Part shown: one piece after another, positions 37,701 to 47,179 of the stretch
Layout: each line of letters opens with the position of its first letter
Numbering within the stretch: the stretch's first letter is position 1
From: Rhodamnia argentea
Lineage: Eukaryota; Streptophyta; Magnoliopsida; Myrtales; Myrtaceae
NCBI RefSeq assembly: GCF_020921035.1
Contig: NC_063155.1
Span: 23,863,294-23,927,293 of the forward strand
Reading direction: 5' to 3'
Length of the DNA: 64,000 bases
Position numbers and translations under genes: made by a program
The notes under the pieces: model-generated
What the model was told of the DNA's origin: nothing
Databases searched by the model: none
The model's input: only the letters and a program-made list of their open reading frames with translations

Positions 37701-38455
37701 ATTATTTTTTTCTTTCCCTCCTCTTTCTGCAAGTGGCTGGTGGGCTGGCCTTGATTGGGTGACCGCCACAGGCAAGGCCCATTGAGGGTTGGCCTCGAAG
37801 GGGGCCTCACGGGTGCTTGTCGTAGCCTAGACGCGGCCAACAGGTGAAATGGTGATCCTGCTCGGGCGAGCTGACAAAGAGAAAAGGAAAAAAAAGAATA
37901 ATTATTGAAACTTATAAAAAATGTCCACGTTAGCTTTAGTCGTGCCACGTAGGACAGCTGACATTTACGTTTGCGATTTTCGACATAAAATTAATTGGAT
38001 AGATTGAATTGATACACAACTGAATTGGTACCAATGTGTAAATATTTAAGATTAAATTTGCTCAATTAAAAGGTTTATATGATTAAATTGATACAAATAT
38101 AATAAGTTCATGGCTTTTTTTGATATATGGACGCAGATCGATTGGGATAACGTCGGATCTCTAAAAGGAGAGGAAGGTTAGAAAAAAGGACGACCGCGAT
38201 CAATCATGCGAAAGCGCTGGTGCAACCGCAGATCGTTCATCATGCACTTCGGGGCTTCCGAAAGCGATTTTGCGTATGATGGCATCTCTCGTGCTGTTCT
38301 TTATCCCTTTCACGCGTCCCAAAGCAAAATGTAAATCGCATATTGATCTTAGAAAAGTGGAAAGAGGTCAAAAAAAGGAGACCGGGAAAAAAAAAAAAAG
38401 GCTCGTCAAGAGACAAAGTAGGGGCGATGTAAGAGAAAATTTATTCGGTTGGGGA
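34766..38455. other. Intergenic region with worn repeats
   Basis: The first few hundred bases are trihelix 3' UTR. Around 35180-35880 two arms with the text AAAAGTGCGATTGAATTTAA and CTCGATTGCACTTTTTAAAT face each other about a GC-rich patch (35460-35550), which suggests another miniature element. The same arm text recurs at 37440-37680 (AAAGTGCAATTAAGTTC), and a family-M-like right arm ends near 38128. The inserts look nested and I could not define borders. No gene recognised. Confidence 0.45.
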
Positions 38456-39796
38456 ATTAGCACAAATTCGTGTGGTCTTCCGCATCAACGGCGTTAGATG
38501 TGTCCCCCCCATGGATCCATCCGACGGCACAGATCTTGCCACCCTCTCCCCACCCCCCCCTCGGTCTCTCTCTCTCTCTCTCTCTTTCTCTTTCCGTGTG
38601 TCTTCTTGTCACACCTCGGAGACAGCGAACAGACTGAGCTTGTGCGACTACCGACGTGGCGCTGGGTCCCACGTAAGGGGGAAGGCACGGTGGGTCCCGC
38701 GTGGAGGGCGGGAAAAAAGCAGAGAGAAAAAGAACAGCCTTCGGTGTTTTTTTCTTTACCCGGTCATTCCAATGATGGACCGGACAAGACCCGGACGAAG
38801 ACGTAGACGAAGACCACCCCATAAACACAACAAAACACGGACCAAATTTGCTTTTCTTTTGGGCTCCGCAGTTTCGCTGGGGGTTTTTACTTTGTCTTCG
38901 TTTTAGTTTCTGCTTCTTCCTTCGCGGCGAGCTCCTTCACTTCTTCTTCACTCCCTTCCTCGTTCCGAACTCTGTGAGCTAGAACTATCGTTCGTTTTCC
39001 CGGGGCGGGTGACGTCCCGGAGGAGCAATTTTTTTTTTTTGGTGAATAGAACGTCTCGGCCCTTCTTTGTTCCTTTGCCTCATCACCCATTTTACCAAAC
39101 CCATGGCTTGAATCCTAAGTAGTGCGAATTTGGTGAGGACTTTTTTGGTCGCGGCGGGAAGGTGAGAAGGAAAAGATCCGTGGCGATTCCCACCAACGCA
39201 ACACTGCTCATTGCACGGAATCTCGTCTCTTCGCTCGTGTGGAGAGCGTAGATTCACGTTCCGGTTCGGTGGAGGAACGCGAGGAATCGATTCTCTGCGT
39301 CTTGCTCTTGAAGACATTGCGGCCGTGTTTCGACACGATGAAGCCCTTGGAAGTTCTCTCTCTGGTTCTGGGTGCTCCTTTTGGCTATTAAAGAAAATGA
39401 AGTCTCAGAAGCGTTTCTTGAGGTGTCGACAGTTACGCGGTCCGCTCTCGGCCTGCTCAAGAACGTAAAAGTTCAGTCTTTCGGAGCTCTTCGGGCTGTT
39501 ATGTTGGTTTGAACTCTTTCTGAAGTCCGTTTGTCGTTCTACATGCTTCGTTTTTTTTTTTTCTCTTTCGGGAAACTCCTTTTTATTCTGGTGTGGATGG
39601 TGCGTTTTGTTTTCGGTTCTTTCTTGGAGGATGAGCAATGAAAGTCTCGTGTTCGAGGGTCTGCGAATCTGAAGCATGGGACACGCTTTAGCACTTTGTC
39701 CCTTTTGCCAGTTTCAGACACAAATGAGCGAGTGTTGAGCAAGCAACGACGTTGGTTCTGGTTCAAAGTTTTTGTTTTTCTTTGCCGTCTGCAAAA
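38456..39796 (+). promoter_or_regulatory. Upstream region and leader of CORYNE, with two short upstream ORFs
   Basis: Contains a TC repeat (38563-38585) and several GC-rich patches. Two short ATG-initiated frames precede the main start and end before it: 39631-39672 (13 codons, MSNESLVFEGLRI) and 39724-39738 (4 codons, MSEC). Whether both lie in the mRNA depends on the transcription start, which I cannot see. Confidence 0.5.
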
Positions 39797-41477
39797 ATGG
39801 GTTTGAGTTGTGTATTTCCTCTGGAAAGCAGAAGAGCCGTGAGCTTGTTCTTGCTTCTGATGCTTTGCCTACAGAGTTCAACCGTGGAGTGCCAAAACAG
39901 GACGTTCAGGCACTTATCGACTGAGCCTCCATCTTCGTCTAAAGCACCTGACTTCAAGACTGGGTTTAGGAGAGTAATCCTCAGTGTTGTGCTGGGAGTG
40001 TTGACTGGATCAATCTCAGCGCTTCTTGTGGCTTGCCTGGTTAAATCCTTTATTCTGTACATCCACAGAACCCCAATCCTCAAGGGGCCGGTTGTGTTTT
40101 CCCCAAAAGTCTCACCCAAAACCCTCCAGACAGCCCTCGAGAACGAAAGCCGGTTGCTCGGATCTAGTCCCAATGGACAGTATCATAGGACCGCCCTCGA
40201 CAATGGGCTCGTGATCGCGGTCAAGCGGCTTGAGCAGGTCGAGGGCGATTCGCCAGGGACTCGAAGCAAATCAGCCAAGAGACGGATCCAGAAGGAGCTG
40301 GAAGTCCTCGCGGGGTTGAGGCACGTGAATTTGATGAGCTTGAGGGCTTATGTTTGCGAGCCAAATGGGTTGTCGCTCATTTATGATTATGTGCCAACCG
40401 GAAGCCTCGAGGACGTGATGAAGAGGGTTCGCGAGAATCAGCTGCAGCTCAAGTGGGAAGCTAGGCTCGGGATTGCTGTTGGGGTGATTAAAGCGCTTCA
40501 GTATCTTCACTTTGCGTGCAGCCCTCAGGTCCTACACTGCGACCTGAAGCCTGCGAATGTGTTGTTGGATGCTGAGTGTAGTCCGAGGCTGGCGGACTGT
40601 GGATTGGCGAGGCTCTTGCCGAGTTTGCATCGGACGTCCGAATATAGTGCTCCAGAGTGCATCCGGGATTCCAGGTATTAAGGGCAGTGTAGTCTGAAAA
40701 AATACTGAAATTGGGGGCTGTGTGTTTTCTCGCTCTGTGCTGTTGAGACGTCAGTTTTTGGACAAGGAAAATTAGATCTTGTGTGCTCTTTATAGGATAT
40801 CAGTTCCTTTTTGTTTGAAAGATTGAAGTTCTTGTTCTGAATAACAAGTGAGGAATTCTCTGTTTAATTGAATCTCATCACAGCGATGACTCATTTACAT
40901 TCACATACTAGACACGAGAAGCATTGAGCCATATGTTTTGTTCTTTGACTCAGGCACTGTCATACTTCGAATCATTTCGTTTGGTTATTTCTGTTTTTGA
41001 GACCGTTAGCGGTACTCTTAGATAGTATTGCATAAGATCGTTTCGTCAACATTGAGATTGTCTTCCACCAATGCCTGTAATCTTCGCCCTGCCCTTTCAT
41101 AAAATTCAGGGCACTTCGGGATTTCAATGCGGTTATCATAATTGAAACTGGTCTTCTTCTTGTGTAGGTACACTGACAAGAGCGACATTTTCAGCTTCGG
41201 CATGATACTGGGGGTTCTCTTGACAGGTAGAGACCCCACGGACGCATTCTTCTGCGAAGCGGCCAGCCGTGGAAGCCTGGGGCGCTGGCTCCGCCAGTTG
41301 CAACAGGCTGGGGAGGCAAGAGAAGCTCTGGATAAGAGCCTTCTCGGGGAAGAAGCAGAGGAGGATGAGATGCTGATGGCGGTTAGGATCGCCGTCATTT
41401 GCCTCTCCGATTTCCCTGCTGATAGGCCTTCTAGCGATGAGCTCGTACCAATGCTGACCCAACTTCACAGCTTTTGA
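39797..41477 (+). CDS. CRN: CORYNE (CRN), membrane-bound receptor-like (pseudo)kinase, complete, 395 aa, two exons
   Basis: CLAVATA-pathway component that pairs with CLV2 at the plasma membrane and transmits CLE peptide signals in shoot and root meristems. Exons 39797-40674 and 41168-41477 (1188 bases, phases agree). A signal peptide (about residues 1-31) and a short ectodomain without LRRs are followed by one membrane helix (around VILSVVLGVLTGSISALLVA, about 52-80) and a kinase-like domain. CRN hallmarks: GPVVFSPKVSPKTLQ, LLGSSPNGQYHRT in place of a glycine-rich loop, NLMSLRAYV, GSLEDVMKRVRENQLQLKWE, YTDKSDIFSFGMILGVLLTG and the terminal DELVPMLTQLHSF. Lysine (IAVKRLE), HCDLKPANVLLD and ADCGLARL are present, so the Lys, Asp, Asn and Asp positions are kept although the loop and DFG are atypical. 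Length is close to Arabidopsis CRN. Confidence 0.95.
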
Positions 41478-42553
41478 CTTCCATAAAAAGAGAAAAGGTA
41501 ATGGGAAAATGTAAGTATCGGATTTTCAGTTTCCCCAGAGCTCGTGACAAATTTGAAACACAGTATCAAAAATCTGCTCGCCCTTTGGATGAACGGCTTA
41601 AGGTTCATGTTGAATCATACTCTTGATTAAACTAAAACAGAGCTGATGATATGTTTGTTCTGCCTTCGATGGGGCGTGTTCTTTTTCTGGTATTTTGGTT
41701 CAGCAGTTCATAGTATGTTGGTTCTCCGGGCTTTCTCTAATTCTTTTAATTAAGACTTTCTGTGTCGACTTTGTCGTGTAGCTTTGGTTAGTATCTTACC
41801 TTTCCCACTTCTGTACCTGTGCCTCTGGAAGAAACAGCATATCGAAAATTACTGGTGCTATGATATCGACTGGACTGATGCAAGCAGGCTTTGACTTTTT
41901 CAGTTTATTTTTATTTTTATGTAAACCCATCTGGCACACTTGGTCGCGGTTCTGTTGTTTATTGATTGGGGCGTGTCATTGTGTCTGGGGTGTCCATGAC
42001 TTCATACCCATGTGCTCAGGGGTCCAGCTTAAGTCCAAAAGAAAGAGAAACATATGCATGGAACCTGCAAATTGATGATGCCTGTGAACAAGACATCCCA
42101 GTGACAAAGCATGTTATTCATTTCCGGGGGGGTCGATAAGAATGTTTGGGCTTTTCATCGAAGCCGATGTAGTTCCGCCGGGAAAGGAAATCGTTTACGA
42201 GGAGGGACGTGACGAGCTTTTCTCGAACGTACCAAGCAGTGGACATCCCAGTCCCGGTTGCGCCGAGACATACCTTCAGGTGCGGGGTGGGGGGGGGGTT
42301 GGCCAATTATGCAGGTTTTGCTGGGTTTTGGGGGGGGGTTCGTCCTGGTAAGAAGAGTTCAAAAAGCAATTAATATGGTATTTGTCGTTCCTCAAGCGTA
42401 GGACAAAACGCATCCTCGTGAGTTGTGTACTCTCGCTTAAAAAAAGCGGGGGTGGGGTTACAAGTGAAGAACCATTATTGCCCTGTTGTGAAGGTCTCCG
42501 AAAGAACTCCTTTTTACCTGAAACGTTGCATTGAGAGGCATCTTAAGCAAAAC
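41478..42553. other. CORYNE 3' UTR and intergenic
   Basis: No gene recognised. Short G-runs occur at 42284-42300 and 42329-42339. The open frames at 41860-42075 and 42142-42351 do not resemble any family. Confidence 0.5.
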
Positions 42554-43039
42554 GGAAAAATTATAAAAAAAAAAAGAAAAAAGAAAAAAGAAATCTTAAA
42601 TTTTTTGTATTTTTGTTAATTCAGTTTTAAATTTTTTAGTTTTTCCAATTCAATACAAATCTTTTCACTTTTTGTCGATTCAACCTTATTGATCGGAAAG
42701 CGCTAACGTGGACGGCAACCGTTTTTTATGGCATCGTCGGTATTGATATAGATAATTTTTAATAATATTTTAATATGATCTCAAACATATTTATTTATTT
42801 ATTTATTTATTTTTTTTTTTCTTTTGTTGGCCTTAGGTGAAGGGCAAAGGAAAAAGGAAAAAGGAAAAAAATTAATTAAAATAATATTATAAATTGTCTA
42901 TATAAGTGCAGGTGATGTCATGTAGGATGGTCGTCGTCCACGTTAACTATTTTCGGCTAATAGGATTGAGTCGGCAAAATGTGACAATATTTAGGATTGA
43001 ATTATAAAAAGCATAAGGACTTTTTTGACAATTTTTCTG
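42554..43039. mobile_element. Miniature Mutator-like element, family M, copy 6
   Basis: 486 bp with tips GGAAAAATTATAAAAAAAAA (left) and GACTTTTTTGACAATTTTTC (right). Flanking 9-mers AAGCAAAAC (42545-42553) and AAGCAAAAG (43040-43048) agree at 8 of 9 positions. The core is small and AT-rich compared with the other copies. Confidence 0.75.
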
Positions 43040-43570
43040 AAGCAAAAGAGCTCGGCGAAGGAAGCGTTCGGCCTTTCATCTTCCGATCGCCCTTTTAACC
43101 GGAAAACATGACAGCTGATTGTTGGTCTCTCACTATACAAGCTTTGAGAGATCAAGGTTCGAGCCTTCGAGCTGCCAAATGATGTGCTTGAACGGTCTTT
43201 GCCTAGGCATTTTTTGCCGCGGCGCCAAGACCCCACACCGGCCGCCGTGATCCAAAACGCGAAAGAGAGCAAGATGTATTCCCGGCCTAGGTGAACTTTC
43301 CTTTTGCGCCAGTTGCTCAATTCAATAATTGTTTTTGGGAGCCCTGTAGTGTGGTAGGGGCCTCAAGTATGGACCCTGAGATAGGTAAATGCTTCTTCTC
43401 ATTATAAAACATCCAAAACAGCATGGGCCTTCATCTTGCGAGACACTTCGAATCCATGAGGGGGCGTAAAATTTGATTCGCAAAATCGAAATGAAACTCC
43501 TCAAGAACAATTACCAAATGGCCTCTCCAATTTTCGCTCACGTTCCACTTTACATCTTCTGTTCTTGAAA

Positions 43571-44172
43571 GGGAATACTCTCAAAAAATCATAAATCTAT
43601 TGCAATTTTTGTTAATTTAGTTCTAAATTTTTTCCCTTTATGTTAATTCGATCCATTCGATCAATTTTGATTGGAAATCGTTGACGTCAACGTCGGCTGA
43701 GCCACGTAAGACGATCGGCGCTGAAATGGACATTTTTAAATGAAATTAAAATAGTTATTTGTATTTTCTTTTTTTTTTCTTTTGGGCTAAGGGCCGGCAC
43801 TAGGTGAGGGCCGTGGCACCTTGCTAGGGGCCGGTGAAGGCCGTTGTGCCCTTGGCTAGCCAGATTTGGCGATGGTGTTGCGGTCCTCGCTTTGGCCTGT
43901 GAGGGTTGGCTGGCGATTCCGGCTGACCCTTAGCCCAAAATAAAACCAAAAAAAGAAATAAAAATAAAAATATTATTAAAAATGTCCACATCAACATCTG
44001 TTGCACCAAGTAGAGCCGCCGAAGTTCACGTCGGTGATTTTTTGCCACAATTAGCTGAATGGACTGAATTGGTACGAATACAAAAAGTTTAGGACTTAAT
44101 TGGTATAAAAAAAATAAGATTTACGATTGAATTAGCACAATTTACAATAAGTTGACTTTTTTGGTAATTTCC
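43571..44172. mobile_element. Miniature Mutator-like element, family M, copy 7, perfect 11-bp flank repeat
   Basis: 602 bp flanked by the perfect direct repeat TGTTCTTGAAA (43560-43570 and 44173-44183). Arms carry ATAAATCTATTGCAATTTTT (left) and ATTGAATTAGCACAATTTAC (right); the right tip is TTTTTTGGTAATTTCC. GC-rich core at 43780-43930. This is the clearest target duplication of the family here. Confidence 0.85.
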
Positions 44173-44183
44173 TGTTCTTGAAA

Positions 44184-44894
44184 CCTTGTTTCGCACATTC
44201 CAATTCTGTTATTAGACTTCAGATCGCAAGTTAGCACCAAAATCCAAATCGGGGGTTCTTAAATTGATGATGAGTTGCTCACACTCTAGAAATGACCTGC
44301 AAAATTGATAACAAGTCCTTCCCTAGTGAAGTGGAAGTGACCCGACAGCCCCGCGGGCCGCGGCACCCCGCACCGTCGTGCCACTGTCGCTCTACCTCGC
44401 CCGAGAATCAATGCCGAGAGCGTCGTAGAGGAATAGCACGCCTTTACACCGCCCCGCTCAATCGGTTTTTCCTTTAAACCCAAGGAAAGAGTTGTACTAC
44501 TCTATGTTGCGGGGACACTCCTTCAAAAGCTCCCAAGGGTAACATGGCAAAGTCTGACACTGTGAAACCAAAATCTGCCCTGAATCCACGGGCCTGCCTG
44601 ACAGCCCATACACCGCATTCGGCCAAACGAATGAAGGCTTTCGCTGAGCCCTCCCTTTGTACGATGCTTTCCTCTCGTTCTCAACTTTTTGATCGATGTG
44701 GGACACGGAAGTAAATGAAAAGGAAGAACGAAAAGGGAGAGGCAAGATACTTTATACTCCAGTGTCCGATTCATCAGCTCATGAACTGAAGCACAGTACA
44801 CCGTGACAGTCCGAATCTCTCAAACATCTTATAAACAATCAAAGATGGGCATGACACGAAACCAACACCCTATTCTCCTCCCGAGCTCATTCAA
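44184..44894. other. Intergenic and 3' flank of the small peptide gene
   Basis: Moderately GC-rich. The minus-strand frames 44286-44483 and 44497-44801 have no recognisable similarity. Part of this should be 3' UTR of the minus-strand peptide gene next to it. Confidence 0.4.
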
Positions 44895-45194
44895 TCAGAC
44901 AAATTTACTGATCTTCTCGGCCTTCCTGAAGCACGTGTCGTCAAGGGCTTCGCTACGGTACCACCGGCATTGTGAGTTCCGGACGCAATCGTGTCTCAAC
45001 CCGAGATTGGGGCACCTGGGCACTTCGCTGTTCTTCCACCGAACCGATAAAAGATCGTGGCTTGATGAGATCTTGCCAGGGATTGAAGGACCGGCGATGT
45101 GGGAAGATGAGAACTGGCAGAGACTGACGAGGGTCGAGAAGAGGAGGACTAGGATTGGGATCTTGTTGGAAGTTGTACTGCTCCCTCTTGCCAT
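44895..45194 (-). CDS. Candidate small secreted cysteine-containing peptide, 99 aa, single exon, family unknown
   Basis: An ATG at 45194 opens a 99-codon frame ending in TGA. The N-terminus MARGSSTTSNKIPILVLLFS followed by TLVSLCQFSSS has the charged start, hydrophobic core and small-residue end of a cleavable signal peptide. The predicted mature part of about 65 residues is basic and holds four Cys with spacing C-x8-C-x5-C-x11-C (CPNLGLRHDC, SQCRWYRSEALDDTC). No typical defensin, RALF, EPF, GASA or CLE signature is visible and I do not recognise the family. The frame is more GC-rich at third positions than the flanks and lies between family-M elements but outside their borders. It could be a conserved Cys-rich peptide, or an upstream exon could add to it; a chance frame cannot be excluded. 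Confidence 0.5.
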   Translation of the reverse strand: MARGSSTTSNKIPILVLLFSTLVSLCQFSSSHIAGPSIPGKISSSHDLLSVRWKNSEVPRCPNLGLRHDCVRNSQCRWYRSEALDDTCFRKAEKISKFV

Positions 45195-46150
45195 CGATGG
45201 GGAGCAGAAAACTGGAAATGACTTTTGCCTTCTTCCAACTTTGTTGTAGATCCTCGCCAAGCATTTGCCAAGGACTCGATCCCAATTTTCTATTGGTGCT
45301 ATCAAAAAGAAGCAAGATACCAGCAATGGATTGGTGCTATTATCCTCTCCGCAACGATGCTATGTATTTTCTCTTAGACTGTTTGAATGTTTTTCCTATT
45401 AATTACTCTTTGTGCTAATTCTCTTAGATATAATTGTATTTTTTGTAGAGTGATATCAAGCATGAACAGTAGCATTATTTTTAGTGTAAATCATTTTAGG
45501 GCCTTTTTTATTATTTGTTTAATTGTGGAATGAAAAGAATGCTAATTTATCATGTATGTATAAAAATATCCATTTAATATATAATGTGTCTCGGCGTGTC
45601 GGAATTCTCTATTTTTTTTTAAAATCACATGTCGACGTGTCGTGTCGTGTCGTGTCCCATGTCTCGTATCGTATCGTGTCATGCCGGTGCTACATAGGTA
45701 TTAACTCGATGATCCGGACTAGGCCGACACCGGTCAAAATATCATACACGAGAGGCATTGCAAACCTTGACATGTAACTTCACATATAAGTCGATCATAA
45801 TTAGTTGAGTTTGAATATAATATTATTTATTTGGGGGAGAAATTACGTTTCACTTTTCTCGAGTGATCAAATGACTCGGCGATCAATAAGAAACCGGGAA
45901 AATCGTGAGATGCTGACACGACACTACTTACACATGTCGTTAACAAGTTCAATTATAGACAAATACAATTGCGAACCTCTCATCGATAATTTGTGGCGGA
46001 GAAGAAGATATAAGTTCCTACGTAGAAGAGATTTGTAAAGATCCGATCTAATGAGGACGGAGAGTGTCTCGAGGCTAGAGGGATTGGACAAGGAGCAGCT
46101 TCTAACGGGCTTTTAGGATGGTGAAGAGGGCAAAAGCGAATTGTGTACTG
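45195..46150. other. Intergenic, with short tandem TGTCG repeats
   Basis: The left part is the upstream flank of the minus-strand peptide gene. At 45632-45690 pentamer-like units (GTGTC, CGTAT) repeat several times, a pattern seen in worn plant transposon ends. No gene recognised. Confidence 0.45.
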
Positions 46151-46154
46151 AACA

Positions 46155-46275
46155 GGAAGAGAGTGATTATGGAATATATATATGTGTGTGTGTAGTACAC
46201 GGGAAGATAGTGATTATGGAATATATATATATGTGTGTGTGTGTGTGTAGTACACGGGAAGAGAGTGATTATGGA

Positions 46276-46336
<61 letters not shown>
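46155..46336. repeat. Compound minisatellite with growing (TA)n(TG)n tracts
   Basis: Three tandem units begin GGAAGAGAGTGATTATGGAA (46155; near-identical at 46202 and 46257). Each carries a TA run then a TG run, and the first two end in AGTACACG. Unit lengths grow 47, 55 and about 78 bp as the dinucleotide runs lengthen. Open frames across it are repeat artefacts. Confidence 0.9.
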
Positions 46337-46537
46337 AAAACTAAAATTAACTCACAGAAGCGCTTTTGACGTAACAGTAATGCTTAACTTTGGAACTCCA
46401 AAGTTAAAGGATGGGCCAAAGCTCATAATATCTTAGTGAGTTAATCTAGTATGTCACGGGATCTTCATATGTTTTCACCTTTCAATTTAAGTTTTTCATC
46501 CAAACAATGTTTTTATCTCATCCGTTACCATCCAAAC

Positions 46538-47170
46538 CGGAAAATTATCAAAAAAGTCATAAACCTTTCGTACTTTTGTCAAATCACTTATAGACCTTTT
46601 AAGCTTTACAATACAGTCATAAACATTTTCACTTTTTATTGATTCAGTGATATTGGCTAAAAACCACTAACGTTGACATCGGGCATCTTACGTGGCAACA
46701 CTAGCGTTGATGTGGAAATTCTATAATAAAATTTTAATATTTTGTAGAATATTTTTATTCATTTTATTTAATTTTCCCTTTTTTATGCTTTCCATTTTCC
46801 TTTTTTAAATTTTTTTCCCTCCACCTGGCCTCAGGCAAGGGTTTCCCTCACTTGCCTCACCTGAGGCCCAGCAGAGGAAAAAAAGAAAAGGGGAAAAATA
46901 AAAATAGAAAAAATAAAAAGGAAAAAAATATTCGAAAAAGTATTAAATAACTTGAAAAATAATATTAGAATATTATTAAAAATCATCAACGTTAGTGTCG
47001 ACGGTATCACGTAGAACGCTTAGTGTCCATGTCAACGATTTTCAATCAATAGGACTAAATCGACAAAATATGAAAATGTTTTATAACTGAATTGGTAAAC
47101 TAAAAAAGTTTACAATTGAGTTGGCAAAAGTTCAAAAGATTTGTGACGTTTTTTTTTATACAATTTCCCC
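46538..47170. mobile_element. Miniature Mutator-like element, family M, copy 8
   Basis: 633 bp, tips CGGAAAATTATCAAAAAAGT and TTATACAATTTCCCC. Sub-terminal arms are CATAAACCTTTCGTACTTTT and GAGTTGGCAAAAGTTCAAAA. Flanking 9-mers CATCCAAAC (46529-46537) and CATATAAAC (47171-47179) agree at 7 of 9 positions. The core at 46820-46870 holds a short inverted CCTCAGGCAAGGG / CTCACCTGAGGCC motif. Confidence 0.75.
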
Positions 47171-47179
47171 CATATAAAC

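Noticed and set aside
43100..43180. Possible tRNA gene at a GGTTCGAGCC motif
   Set aside because: Only a B-box-like word; no cloverleaf, acceptor stem or A box at the right distance.
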